Shown piece by piece: positions 32,401-44,350 of a stretch of 64,000 bases of DNA. Position numbers and translations under genes: made by a program. Source of the DNA: Bradysia coprophila (taxonomy: Eukaryota; Arthropoda; Insecta; Diptera; Sciaridae). How positions within the stretch are numbered: position 1 is the first letter of the stretch; every line of letters begins with the position of its first letter. The notes beneath the pieces were generated by a model. That model saw only the letters and a list, made by a program, of their open reading frames with translations. It was not told the origin of the DNA and did no database searches. The stretch spans positions 4,212,986 through 4,276,985 of the forward strand of contig NW_023504022.1 of assembly GCF_014529535.1 (NCBI RefSeq). Reading direction: 5' to 3'.

Positions 32401-35400
32401 TTTCAAGCACATTGAAATAATTACAAAACTCTATTTGGCCATCATTTGACGATTGTGTGTTGAAGCAGAGGATCTTTGTTTGCCTCCAAAACATTTATAG
32501 GGAATAATAAACAATCTCCAGCTTGACGAAATTTATTGAAAAAAAATATTTCACTGTGCTTTTTACGGAAAGAAATAAACTTTCGAATGGTTTGAATGAT
32601 CAGATTCATTACTGCAAAGCAATAGTGAATGTTTAGCTCATTAACAGCCAGATATTTAAGTAAGAACCAAATGTCTTATCAACGCACTTCAAGCATGAAT
32701 AGAGTACTGAAAGTGGACGGTGTAGCAAACGAATTTTGACACTGTAAAAAACCTGGATTTTTCATACGAAATAGTACTATATTTGACAGCTGTCACTCGA
32801 AGCACTTTTGCTTGAAGTGCGTTGGTCTAATGCAAAATTTGTACTTTTAAATGGTTAAAGACGATTTATTGGCGCAAGTTCAACTATTTCAAAGTATAAA
32901 ATTTGTTCGGCAGGTCATGAAGTCGAAACATTGGTTTGAATCTGAGGTCGGTTGAAATCAATGTCGACACTCCCAATCTCAAAGAATTGTTTTTTAATTT
33001 ACAAAATTCTTCTTTTCTTGTCATCTTTCGCTTTTGTATTTTTAATTTTTCATTGTTTCACAACTTTTATGAAAGAGTTCTACGATACAGATATAAATTG
33101 ATGTCGCATTCAAATCCTCTATGAGAAAACTCTTTTTTCATGAGTTGTTATTTGTCGGCTATTTTGGTTTCGTTCTAAGAATTTTAGTTTGGAGTCTAAG
33201 TCTGTGACAAGTTTTTCGGTGTTATTGAACTTCCTCAGATATCAAGGCTTGAATCCGAAATTTTGTCAAACAAATCTGTCGAAACCATTTTCAGAAAGTC
33301 GATTCAGATTTGAATGTCATAATACTCAGATCACTTGCGAGACCACTTTTAGAACCATAAATATTACGACATAATGACATGCGTTCAATTAAAAATCGAT
33401 TTGATTTGACTTCTCTCTCATATATATCACATGCATTAACGCACGAAATTTCCAATAAACATTTTCGTTCCATCGAACGCTTCAATTTTTAGAACAAAAC
33501 CAAGTACAAAACTTTGAACTCGATTTTCATCTTCATTTTGTAAACTAAAGCCAACATCTGGTCTATAGTGACCTGAATTTATGAACGTTAAATTGTACAA
33601 TTACCTTTAGGAGGACCACCTGGCATTGGAATGAGTCCGCGAATGAATCCGCCTCGGGGACCTGGAATGGGTCCGATGCCAAATTCGTATGGACCTGGAA
33701 TGCGAGGACCGCCACCAAACAGTAACTTACCAATGCCTCCGATGGGAATGTCTGGCGGGCCAAGACAGTGGCAACCGAATACATCAACGGTATGTTGTGA
33801 TTTGGTTATTAACCAAGTTTAGTTTGTTCATTGTACATTTGTCTTTCAGCCAATGAGTTACTCGTCGTCTTCGCCTGGAAATTATGGAGTAAGAGAAGTT
33901 AAAATAAGTTTAAAAAAATTGCGACAGAAAATATATTTTGTGTAATGCTTTCAGGGACCACCTGTGTCTAGTGGACCTCCTGGACCTGGAACACCAATAA
34001 TGCCGTCTCCGCAAGGTATTAAACTATATTCTATTCAAACTCAATTTTATCATCGGAAAAATGACCTTTGTCTCTCTCCCTACTTTAGATTCATCAAATT
34101 CTGGTGGTGAAAATATGTACACTTTAATGAAAACGGTTCCGAGCGGAAACATGGGTGGTGTAAGTTAAACAAATTTGAAAAAAAAAATTAACGAAATCAT
34201 GCCAATCATTCCAATTCTGTTGTTAACAGGAGTTTCCAATGAGTGGTGGTCCAGACGGACAAATGGGACCGATGGGACCTAATTCTATGGGTCCAGTGCT
34301 GAACGGAAATGACTTAGATGGAATGAAGAATTCTCCGGCCAACGGTGGGCCAGGAACACCGCGAGAAGATTCGGGCAGTGGCATGGGTGATTATAATTTA
34401 GGCGGATTCGGTGGGCCGGGAGAAAATGTAAGTACATCCAGACTATTCACAACATTTGTTTGATTTAGGGAAGTCAAATTTTATCATTTTTTTTCTGTTT
34501 TGCCCATTGTAACGTCTCGTTGTAAATATTGGAATTAAATTTGATTTTTTTTTTGTCGAATTTGTTTATTGCTGATGCGCGTTAATTGTTTTTCATTTTA
34601 TTTTTTTGTACTTGATTCATGTGCTTTATTGACCAATATTTACAGAAACTGTGTAATCGATTTGACGTTCATATTTTGTTATTTTTAATTGATTTTTGTT
34701 TTAAGTTAATTTTTTTACTCGTTGTAACCGTGTTCGTCCAGTCCACCGTTATATTTTTTTTTTATTTTCTTAAATTTGGAAATTGTTTCGTTAGTTTAAA
34801 ATAGAAATGGCTTTTTGTGACTTTGTTTTATTTGTTAAATTTATGTCCACAGTCTCAATTGTTTTTTTTTTAATTTGTGGCATCGCATCACCAACACCAC
34901 TTTCCCATTTATTGTAATGGTTAATGTAAATCACTCTCGTAAATTACTCGTTTACGAGCGTGAGAAGTTTAATGTTTGGGGGTCGTGTCGTGCACTATTA
35001 AAGTTCACATTTCTATTAGTTTATTGAGTCTTCTCCTGGTGACGTTAAGGCACCGCTCGACCGCTCAGCCTATCAGTTATACTATCCAATTCGAGAATTT
35101 TAAGAAAGTTCATTTTCAATCCAAATTCTCTCTGAAGAGTAGACTCATTAAACATACGTAATGTGTGTCATAAATCTCATAAATCTTACTCTTCATGGAA
35201 CAGCAACCGATTTCATTAAAACCATTTCAATTCCAAAGTTATTTCGAATCCAAAAGCTTATGCAAATGATAACTCTTTGGATAGTACAACTGCTGAAGAG
35301 GCATGGATACTTTCAAGTTTTTTATTCTGGTGACGTGTCATGGTTACATAACTGAAATTAGAGTCTACATTTGGGCGTTTCGTATTGTATTGGCGCTGAA

Positions 35401-38400
35401 AATTCCATTTTTAGTGTTGACGACAACAGCCACCACAAAATGAGTCAGCTTTCAATAAAAAATGAATTTGTTTCTCTGAGCAAAATCAACAGTTTATGGA
35501 AAGGCAAACTGTTGACTTTTCTCACCGAATGAACTGCCACAAACAAAACTATTTTTTATTGAAAGCGGACACAATCGTGGTGGCTATTGTCGTCAATATT
35601 CAAAAAGGAATTTTTGTAAAAAGTTATGAGCGAAAATAAAATGCGAAACACCCGAAAATAGACTATAATTTAAGCTAAATATCCATGTCACTTAAGTCGC
35701 CAGACGCTAGAGCACTTGAAAATCACAACTTTCATCGAAAGTGTACAAAGTTCCACACTTTGGTGCAGGTTTACCCGATTTATGTTGAGGGTTTTACTAA
35801 AGTTACAGTAGAAAATATTGCGCTGTGAGCACAATAAAGCTCAATACAAAAATGTTTAAGGAATAAAACTGAGCCCTCGATTTTGATTCCATTTCTCTCT
35901 CATGATCCCTCTATAAGGCAGATGCAGAGTAGGGCGTATCGAATTTTGAGAATTTTAAGGGTCGCGATAGCCTGTGTGCGGAAAACGTAGATCATTGAAA
36001 ACTAATTCCAGGCATATGGTTGATGGATCCGAAGGTGCCCGGGAAGAAGTCCCCCCGGACGACTTTAACTTTCAAATGGTCATAACTCGGAAAGTTGAGA
36101 GTATTTCTGAAAACAATGTTCTAGCAGGATGTAGAGCGTTAAAAACTCTACAAAACTGCCAAAGAAACTGATGGTCCAAAAGGTGTGTCTGTCGAGGTTT
36201 TCTAACATCGAAAGTTCGACATTTTGGTTTTTTACTTTTATTTCCTGAGAGACAAATTATTAACTTTAGCTTTTGGCATGAGGTTGTAGAGGAGGTCGAG
36301 TACTGCCAGTACACTAGGCATTGTCCCGGTCGGCGATCCATCCGAAACCACTTTTTCAACATTTTTGAATGGACTTTTTAAGTGTACCCACGTCGCCCAT
36401 GAAGCCAGTGCACACAATGTAACCGGTGTTGCTGAGTCGAGGTAACCTTGGCCAGTAAGTGCACATAATATTCCATAACAGTAGCTGAACTCTTTTACCA
36501 AATATTTAAGAATTCGGTGTAGCACATTTTGTACTACAAAATCTGAGAAAGTGAAATTTGTGAGAAAAACAACAAATAATCGTTTTAATTAGTTATTTGA
36601 CCCACGAACAGTAGTAAGAAGTCGATTTCGTTGCAAATACACATTTTTCGATATTTTTACAAAAGGTTGAACTTCGTGGTATACCGTGTCAATATAATGT
36701 GCTACATCGAGATCCCAAATATTTTGTAAAAGAGTTCTGTTATGGAATATTATGTGCACTTACTGGCCAAGGTTACCTCGACTCAGCAACACCGGTTACA
36801 GTGTCTGCACTGGCTTCGTGGGCGACGTGGGTACACTTAAAAATATTCATTCATTAATGTTGAAAAAGTGGTTTCGGATGGATCGCCGACCGGGACAATG
36901 CCTTGTGTACTGGTAGTACTCGACCTCCTCTAGAACCTCATGCCAAAATCTAAACTTAATAATTTGTCTCTCAGGAAATAAAAGTCAAAAACGAAAATGT
37001 CGAACTTTCGATGTTAGAAAACCTCGACAGACACACCTTTTGGACCATCGGTTTCTTTGGCAGTTTTGTAGAGTTTTTAACGCTCTACATCCTGCTAGAA
37101 CATTGTTTTCAGAAATACTCTCAACTTTCCGAGTTATGACCATTTGAAAGTTAAAGTCGTCCGGGGGGACTTCTTCCCGGGCACCTTCGGATCCATCAAC
37201 CATATGCCTGGAATTAGTTTTCAATGATCTACGTTTTCCGCACACAGGCTATCGCGGCCCTTAAAATTCTAAAAATTCGATACGCCCTACTGCAGAGAGC
37301 AAACGAGAATAAGCAATTCAATTAAATAACGCCAATTGACTTACAGAGTTTGAGCCAATCAGATGATAGTATTTGCCTTACGGATTTTAGGGAAATTTCC
37401 CGTTATTTGCACTTGTCTTATATCGCATGTCAGGGCTTTTTTTGGAATTTTAATTCTGAAAAATTCCGAAAGATTTTGAAAAGTTCCAAAACGTTCTGAA
37501 TTTTTCAGAATTAAAATAAGCCATCGGAGTTCAAATACGGAATGTGCAGAAAATTGACTTTGTACTGTCACTCCGAAGTGTTTATCCAAGGACTTTCCTT
37601 GCTTCGTATCAAAGTTACTTCGAAGTTAACAATTAAATGCGAGAACCAAGTCCCCCATTAACGGACGAAATATTTATGTTCTTTTTCGTAGATCTGTTTC
37701 ATGTTTCAGTCGATGATGCGATGCGTTAATAAAAGTACATACAAAAACCACCGTGTCCTCATCTCGGCATTTTATTTGCTGAGTGAAAGGAATAACTCTG
37801 TTACAAATATGTGATGTTGAAATTGGATTTTTATTTTTTGGATTAATTGATTCGATCTGATTTGTCATTTTAGATGTGTTTTAAGTTTCTGCCGACAACA
37901 TTTTCTTTTTATCAAACTTAATATTTGCATGGTTGCTCTTGCTGAAAATGATAATGCTTTTTGTAGAAATCGATCGATTACTTTTGCTTTTAATTGAATT
38001 ATTTTTGTTTTTTTTTTTTTGGTGGATTGATTTGCTTTCTTTTTCCTAAAAGCTTCTGTTATTAGTTCTAATGAAAGACTGCTAACCATATTCGGTAAAC
38101 GTTTTATTATTTCGTTTAAAAATTGGTCGTACAGAGTGAACTGATCTGCAGAACACTTTCGCTTTTCGGTCTCTTTGTCGTAGTATACTCAGAACATTTT
38201 CCAATTTTGAACGATAAGCTAGACTCGACAATAAAGAATATATGTTCCATGCAGATGTAAAAACAGAGACACTTACGGAACATACAGGCCAATTGTAATG
38301 AATTCACATAATTTCAACAGTATGCGATTCACATGCCTCAAAGATTCATTTACTTTGATAAAGACGGTATACCGACCCGTTTAAACATTTCATTCATCAG

Positions 38401-40364
38401 CTCTCGTTCCAGCTTAGAAAGATCCATACTTTGTAAATTTCGCCCAAAGAAATTGCTCAACTAATTGTGACTGCAATACGTATCAGTATCCAATTACCAT
38501 CTGAATCGGTGATAAGTGATTATTGACTCAATCATTGTTACGTGTAGATTTAGTTGTAATGAAGAGAAAATCTATCGCATAAGACGAAAACGTAACTTTA
38601 TTTTGAATGGTAGGGGACGGAGAATTTTCCTTTTCTGCAAATCCTTCGTTTTCGTCTACATAGCCTATAAGCACATATCTTGCTTGACAATTGAAGTACT
38701 AGACGTTTCGTGTTTTCTGTTGGACTGGTTAACCAGAATATACAAACAATAAACAAAGTAAAAGCTTGTTCCGATTTTCATATTTCTAAAAAAATGGCTT
38801 GCATTGAAGCAATAGCAACTACAGATACAGATCCGCTGAAAGTGTTATAATAAGAAAGTATTTCAATCGTAAAACTTGCCTCTAAATAACTCGCTGGAAC
38901 TGAGATTGCTTACGAATGTCATCTCGTTTCCACTGATAACTGAGCGCTTCAGTTTTAATTCAGTGTAAAAAAATGCTATTTTGAATGAGTTCGGTAAAAA
39001 TCTTATCAGACCTTATCGGATGTAACACCAAAAGTTAACATCAATGTAGGGCCGAAACACTAAATATTACGGAGTCAGTTTTTCGCCTTAGGAAATGTTT
39101 ATCTGGATCGATAATCCTCAAAGTTTCAGAGTTTTAAATTTCATTTTCGTTTTAAAAGAATGACCGCAGTTTCGGTGTCGTTTTTAAAAACCAAAAAAAA
39201 AAAAAACTGTAAAAAGTGACGACATTGCAAGCAGCAATTTAGTTGGAAATTTAGTTTTTTATGAAATACAGTGGTCGTTGATAGCGAGAAACGTTCTATT
39301 GGGGGTACTTATTAATTTCTTACAACTGTCTATCCTATGCGATACACTCCTAAGTTAATAAACACCATTGTGGTTCATTTTAATTGTTAAGAGCAATGAA
39401 CCATTTGCAAATTAGTAGCCTATATTTGGGCGGGAAATTATTCGTTTTTTGATGATTCCTTTGAAGCAAAATCTTTTTTTGAAAAAGCACGGAAAAATTG
39501 GTTTGTAGATCAAAACGTATCAAACTTGGAGAAACCTGTGCAGATTACACAAATTTACACAATCTGCAAAGGTTTTTACAGGTGGGATAAGTTATCACCC
39601 AGAAACCAATTTTTCCTTCGAAAGAAACACATTTTAGCGTGCTCAAATGGTTTTACTTTTTCAAATAAAGATTTTGGTTCATAGAAATCATCAAAAAACG
39701 AATATTTTTCCTTTTAAATGTAGGCTACAAATTTGCGAAGGGCTCATTGTTCTTAAGAGAATCTCGTTCTGAATTGATAGCAAATATCCTTATGGGAAGA
39801 CACGTAGATATTAGAGATCGGTTATCGATAAAATGTATTCTATGCCAAATAGAGGTTTGTCAGTCTAACCGCTCTCATTTGTCCAAAGTGTACAGCAGAA
39901 AGTCACTATAAAAAGCCAATTTTAAACACGTTTTTACATTTCAATTAATTAATTTGGTAAATTCAACTGAAAATAACAAAATTAAAAATCATTCAACTCT
40001 GAATTTCTTTTTCCCATTTTCTTTAAATTTTTTTTTGTTTCGTTAAATGTTAATTTTACATTTTTCCTGTTTTTTTTTTCACGTTAATTTTTTATTAATT
40101 TGTTTTTTGTTTTTTTTTTTTATTATTTTTCATCGTCATCTCCATTGAATTTTTTTTATTATTTCTCGTTCGATTGATCTTTTATAGAATTGAAATTTAA
40201 ACCGAAAATAAAACTAAAAATTGGCTTTGCTTTGTTTTTTTTTACATTTTGAATTACAGGACCAAAATGAATCGGCAGCTATCCTCAAAATAAAGGAAAG
40301 CATGCAGGAAGAGGCGAAACGATTCGAGAAAGATTCCGATCATCCTGATTACTTTATGCAATAA
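23414..40364 (+). CDS. Ssdp: Single-stranded DNA-binding protein SSDP (LDB1/Chip cofactor)
   Basis: Sixteen exons join without frame breaks into 442 aa: 23414-23472, 27891-27963, 28029-28090, 28153-28237, 28294-28338, 28407-28496, 29401-29499, 30448-30531, 30848-30896, 31226-31255, 33611-33789, 33850-33888, 33955-34015, 34089-34159, 34230-34427, 40260-40364. All introns are GT-AG. Exons 1-5 encode the LUFS/LisH domain: [67 protein letters not shown]. The rest is a Pro/Gly/Met-rich activation region ending [11 protein letters not shown], the conserved SSDP C-terminus. SSDP binds Chip/LDB1, shields it from degradation and joins LIM-homeodomain complexes in the nucleus (e.g. Apterous in fly wing). 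Two adjacent ATGs open the frame; 23414 is the first, while fly proteins start at the equivalent of the second. Intron 1 (4.4 kb) and intron 15 (5.8 kb) are the large ones and hold transposons. Exon 10 is a 30-bp micro-exon that could be skipped in frame. Confidence 0.95.
24888..25024. mobile_element. MITE, AACGCACTCC family, copy 1
   Basis: Starts GCGCACTCCGAAACAGGC and ends TTCTTGGAGTGCGTTG, an imperfect inverted pair about 137 bp apart. The interior phrases (AAATTTAGTTTTTTGTGTTGG, GACCATTAAAAAATCT) recur in modified form near the two ends of copy 2 (25159-26391). Confidence 0.65.
25852..26052. repeat. Tandemly duplicated palindrome
   Basis: A ~78-bp hairpin unit starting TTGAGCTAGTTAGCTGTC and closing TTTTGACAGCTAT occurs twice in direct tandem (from 25871 and 25949). 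The pair is bracketed by GTGTTGGTA...GTACCGAATT and AATTCGGTACCAACAC, also inverted. Both units have the same loop, GATGGTGTAGCGATGCTAC. Confidence 0.8.
26101..26322. mobile_element. MITE with ~55-bp terminal inverted repeats
   Basis: CATATAGACCTTTTAAGTTG and its inverted partner ending GGTCTATATG enclose arms that continue through GACTTGATGGTCTGGAGGG and AATTGACAG. Inner arms (CGGTTTGCTTTTC, GAAAAGTGAAAG) also partly pair. Non-coding. Confidence 0.75.
27070..27469. mobile_element. MITE, CAACGCACTTCAAGC family, copy 2, with nested hairpin
   Basis: The ends CAATGCACTTCAAGCA and TGCTTGAAGTGCGTTG match the family. Compared with the ~150-bp copies, this one is expanded by an insert whose ends are the inverted pair AACTACGTAAAAGGTGAACT (27202) and AGTTCACCTTTTACGTAGTT (ending 27336). 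Confidence 0.7.
28497..29400 (+). other. Ssdp intron 6
   Basis: A 0.9-kb intron with a T-rich acceptor tract. No gene or clear repeat. Confidence 0.7.
29500..30447 (+). other. Ssdp intron 7
   Basis: A 0.95-kb intron with donor GTTAGT. Nothing else recognised. Confidence 0.7.
31913..32090. mobile_element. MITE with ~24-bp inverted ends
   Basis: TTTGACGTGAATTTGC followed by TTCAGCTG at the left pairs imperfectly with CAGCTGACGCAAATTCATGT then CAAA at the right. The interior has CGTATG/CATACG-type motifs. Confidence 0.6.
32680..32824. mobile_element. MITE, CAACGCACTTCAAGC family, copy 3
   Basis: Complete ~145-bp copy with both terminal repeats. Flanks GTCTTAT and GTCTAAT fit the 7-bp duplication seen at copy 1, with one change. 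The interior matches copy 1 (AGAGTACTGAAAGTGGAC, TTTTGACACTGTAAAA). Confidence 0.8.
35362..35664. mobile_element. MITE with inverted ends
   Basis: AGTCTACATTTGGGCGTTTC pairs with GCGAAACACCCGAAAATAGACT-type sequence at the right. Inner arms TGACGACAACAGCCACCAC and GTGGTGGCTATTGTCGTCA pair as well, so almost the whole element can fold back. Confidence 0.7.
35928..37291. mobile_element. Long-TIR element, ~600-bp arms, in Ssdp intron 15
   Basis: Ends AGTAGGGCGTATCGAATTTT (35928-35947) and its exact reverse complement (37272-37291) are flanked by GCAG on both sides (35924-35927 and 37292-37295), a likely 4-bp target-site duplication. The arms run to about 36530 and from about 36697 and are nearly identical; the spacer is about 165 bp. 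The same ~65-residue frame (starting [15 protein letters not shown]) is therefore open on both arms. It has no recognisable domain and is not called as a gene. No transposase. Confidence 0.85.
39384..39759. mobile_element. Palindromic MITE
   Basis: The left arm TTGTTAAGAGCAATGAACC... and the right arm ...GGCTCATTGTTCTTAAGAG are imperfect reverse complements that continue inward through GTAGCCTATATTTGG/TGTAGGCTACAAATTT and TCGTTTTTTGATGATT/AATCATCAAAAAACGA. The centre is near 39560 (CAGATTACACAAATTTACAC). Confidence 0.7.
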
Positions 40365-43300
40365 CATTCTTTTTCTCTAAACAAGAAAACCATACAAAAG
40401 CGAAAGGGCTAACTAAAATAAATTATTCAAAAATAAAATTAAAAGAAAGAAAGAAAAAAAAACCAAATGAAAAACAAATGAATGAAAAAAATGATAATAG
40501 ATTGAGAGACGAAAAAAAAGAGAAACGTTACAACCTCAAAAGTTAAAACTATAATCACCACCACCAAATTCACGGAATTATTTTTATTTTTGACATAATT
40601 TCATGTACTTTTTTTTACTAATTCTAACCACGTAAAGGGTAATTAAGTATCGACATAGTATTTACTTCTATATCTTTTTATCCTATGGTTTTTATATCCT
40701 GTTTACGTTGCTGGATAACGTGTTTTTTTATCGACTAATAAAACAAATAAATGAATAAAACAAATCGAATTTCATCATCACAAATTACGCCATTTTTATC
40801 GTTTGAAACAATAAAAATTAAATAAAAATTTAAAACTGAAATCAATTAAAAACAAATCCAAATAAATAATCAAACCAATGTTGTCGTTAACCAAAAAAAA
40901 ACAAACAATTTTTCGCTACTTTTTTTTTCTTCTCTTCATTTTTCAGTTGTGGAGTTAAAAAACCCAAGCAAAATTTTGGTATATTGTCCCAGCAAGAATG
41001 GATTTTGTTTTGTCAAAATTTTAAAAAAGAACAAACAATTCAATTCATTTCGACAAGAATTTTATTTTGCTTTGAAATGAAGACAAGACAGACATGTGAT
41101 TTGACGATTGACAAGTATTTTTTTCTGTTTTTTTGCTAGTTAGTTTTACTATTTTTAATTTAACGAATTTTTTTTAATTGCTGTCGTCCGACATTGTTGT
41201 ATTTTTTTATTATTATTTTTACTTAGCGATTTCTCTTATTTAAATCATGGTGGTAAGTAGTTTTAACTCAACAATTATTTTTTATTCGAAATAATTTTAT
41301 TGTTTTTGTTTTTTCGTATTGCGTCTCTCATTGTCATTTCAATAAATATGTTCGGTTTTCGTAATAAAATGTAGAAAAAAAAATGATTTTAAAATCTCAG
41401 AGATGGTGTAGCTATGTTTTCTTAAAAAAAAAATCAGCAAAATAAACACAAAAACTTAAATGAAAAAATCTTAAAAAAGCGTTTAATTTTTTTTTTCTCT
41501 AAATAAAACAAAATAAACGAAAAAAAGAGTAATTTGAATAAAATCTAGTAAATTAATACAAATAAATCTTTAAAAACAAACTGAAAACTATGCAAACCGT
41601 TCAAAACCAAAATAATAGCGACAGAAGATCCCTAATTGTTCCCTAATCATTTTCCGAAATTGAAATTCAAACTTAACAGAGGAAACAGAAAATTTATTTC
41701 TAATATAGAAGTAGCTTTTAGGTCATTTTTGTGTAGAAATGGAATAAATTGTCGCCTGTTTCATTGTCACAACGCTAGACATTTTGTTGGACGAAATATC
41801 TTTTTATTATTTTCAATTTTCCATTACATTTTTGTGTACCATAGTAATGTATAAATCCAATCAACGCACAGAATGAAAATATATTTAAAAAAAAGTGTCC
41901 GTTACGGTAGCAAGATAATCCGTTCGTTTAAAAAGAAAATAATTAAAAATAAATAAATTTAATGAAAGCTACACGAAACATTCCGTTTAATTATTTCATC
42001 TTATTGGTTAACCTTTGCAGATGCTTCCATTTCTCTTGATTCTTTAATTTAACGTAAAGGAAGAAAAAATGTTAAAAAAAAAACGAAAAAGTAAAAAATC
42101 TGAAATTTTAAAGTGATTATCTGAAGAAACCAAACCATTTTCAATTATGAAGTTTATTCGAATACTGAATGGACTAGTGTACATCACAAAGAATAATTAT
42201 TTTTTTTGTTAACAAAAGAAAGAAAATTCATTTTTTTTTCTTGTTTTGCCAGCAAAAAGGGAAAGGAGAATTGTTGAACATTGTTGACAATTTTGGTAGT
42301 TTAATTGTAATTTAATATCCAAATGATTGAAACCCATTTTTAATAATAAAGAAAAAAAGCAAAAAGATGAAAAACATTCGATGTGATTGATTGTTTGGTA
42401 TGAATATAGTTTAAAAAAGATAAAGATAAAAAAGAAAGAAAAAAACATTAAAACCGCTCAGGTATGGCGATTTTTACAAATATTAAAAGTAAACACATTT
42501 AAACAAGAAAGACGTAAAATTTTTACATTAAAAAAATTAAAAATGGAAATTAAATTAAAATTAAAAAAGAAAAAATAATTAAATTGAAAAAGAATTAAAA
42601 TAAATAAAATCTTAGTGTAAATAGGTAAGGTAATGTTATTACTATTTTAAATAAAATAAATGAAAAAAGAAAAAATCTTGAGAAATGTCGTTGATTTTGA
42701 ACGCACCGTTTTGTGATCAACAAATAACTATATTATATACCACTCACTGGGTAATTCACTGTATTAGTGTCCGACGATTTTTTTTAACTTTTCTCTCGCA
42801 ATTTATAGAAGAAAGAAAGTGTAAATCCGGCCTCATCCGGAACTAATTTTTTGTTTCGAAAATTATTTTTTTTTGTGGTAATTTTAGTATTTATTTAGTG
42901 GTATAAATCTTTCCATCACACAGACACATTATTCTTGCAACTTTTCTTAATTTATAATCACACTGTTAAAAAAATATTGAGCAAAAGAAAATGAAATGAA
43001 AAAAACAAGTTCAGAATGGGGGATACAATTTTTTCTGTTTTTCTGATATAAATATTATCACTGTGGAATGATTGTGAGACGAGTAAAAGTGTAAAAAATA
43101 AATTATTTAAGAATTAAATTAGTGACAACAACAACAACAACAAAAAAACACAGAAAAAAAATCATTAACATTATGTATAAATTTTGAGACTATATAAAAA
43201 AGTATAAAAATAAAACTGCAAATATATATGTAAAGTAATGATTCAAAAACCAAAGCGTTTTCAATTACCGAGCGGGAGTAAATAATTTTAAAGAACAGTC

Positions 43301-44350
43301 CTTCCTTTAGCTAACAATCGTTGTCTCTGTGACTGACGAAAAATATAAAAGGTAAGTTACTACCACAAAGGTGTCAGTCATTCACACCCAGAAAAAGAAA
43401 ATTCAGACAATACTCCGGGTATGTGTAAAATTTCTCGGAGAGGTGTAATATACTTCACTGACGTATATGATACATGGACACTGTTTTCTATACACGTGAG
43501 ACATATTGAAAACGTAGTTACGTATTTCGGTTGTCACATTTGAATATTCATGTGTTACGTATTGTGGTGGTGTACGTGGAATGTGAATAACTTACTAGTG
43601 GGACGGAAGTTAAACCCTCACCACGTATGTTAAACGTATACAGTGGATGTTTGTCCTAAACAATGAATTTGCATCATATTGATATTTCGTAACACGAAGA
43701 AGATAAACGACAAAAAAAATATTTTTGTAAATTAAAAAAAATTCTCAGCAAAATCCTTTCAATTTTTATGAAGTACCTAGTTTCATTTCGTAATCATCTC
43801 AGAAAGTTGTTTAAGTTAAAATTAAAAAGTGATAACATTGTTTATGTGCGTTGCGTTATAACGTGCTCTGTAACTTATACTCCACACACGTTTACTGCAA
43901 CATTAGAAAGATCGTTGGCTCATGATCCAGAGGTCCCCGGTTCAATTCTAGAAGCAGTTAATTTTTAATTTGAAATATTTGTTACCAATAACTTCTGAAA
44001 TGTATAATAATTACTGTCAACTGTTAATATGCTTTCTACCGTAGATGAATTCAATAATCGCTAGCCGAATGAACAATACTAGAACAAATTCCTAACTCTC
44101 TATTCACAAAAATCTCTCGACTATTTTTAATCGTCTTTGCTTAGAAATTTTGTTATTTTGATTAGTGGGAGGTTTGTTGAAAGCGGTGGCTGTAATAAAG
44201 AGATTTGAATGGTAATTTTGACTCCTCATTTTTCTCCGACACTAAGTAGTCGCATTCACTTTGATGTGCTTTCGCCTACACAATTAAGCTTCGTTTTGCG
44301 TGGTTCAATTTAGTGTGCACGCGAGAATTTATCGTGACCTTATCTTAAGA
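40365..44350. other. Ssdp 3' UTR and very AT-rich downstream flank
   Basis: Dominated by A and T homopolymer runs and AAAATAAA-type sequence, with many potential poly(A) signals. No coding. A B-box-like GGTTCAATTC near 43940 was noted but not called. Confidence 0.7.
40737..40742 (+). terminator. Possible poly(A) signal of Ssdp
   Basis: AATAAA lies 373 bp after the Ssdp stop, with more copies close downstream. The true site cannot be chosen from sequence alone. Confidence 0.35.

Larger units (their letters stand above)
31256..33610 (+). other. Ssdp intron 10, with two MITEs
   Basis: A 2.4-kb intron. It contains the elements at 31913-32090 and 32680-32824. The short ORFs here show no conserved protein features. 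Confidence 0.7.
34428..40259 (+). other. Ssdp intron 15, repeat-bearing
   Basis: A 5.8-kb intron separating the activation region from the last exon. It holds the inverted-repeat elements at 35362-35664, 35928-37291 and 39384-39759. The long poly-T tract at about 40020-40250 precedes the acceptor GAATTACAG. No other gene seen. Confidence 0.8.

Noticed and set aside
36072..36525. ORFs of 95-96 codons in the Ssdp intron, and the repeated MCGKRRS frame at 35974 and 36985
   Set aside because: They lie in the arms of a long inverted repeat, show no domain and no splice context.
43890..43965. tRNA-like 3' half with GGTTCAATTC
   Set aside because: No matching A box or acceptor stem; a B-box-like word alone is not enough.
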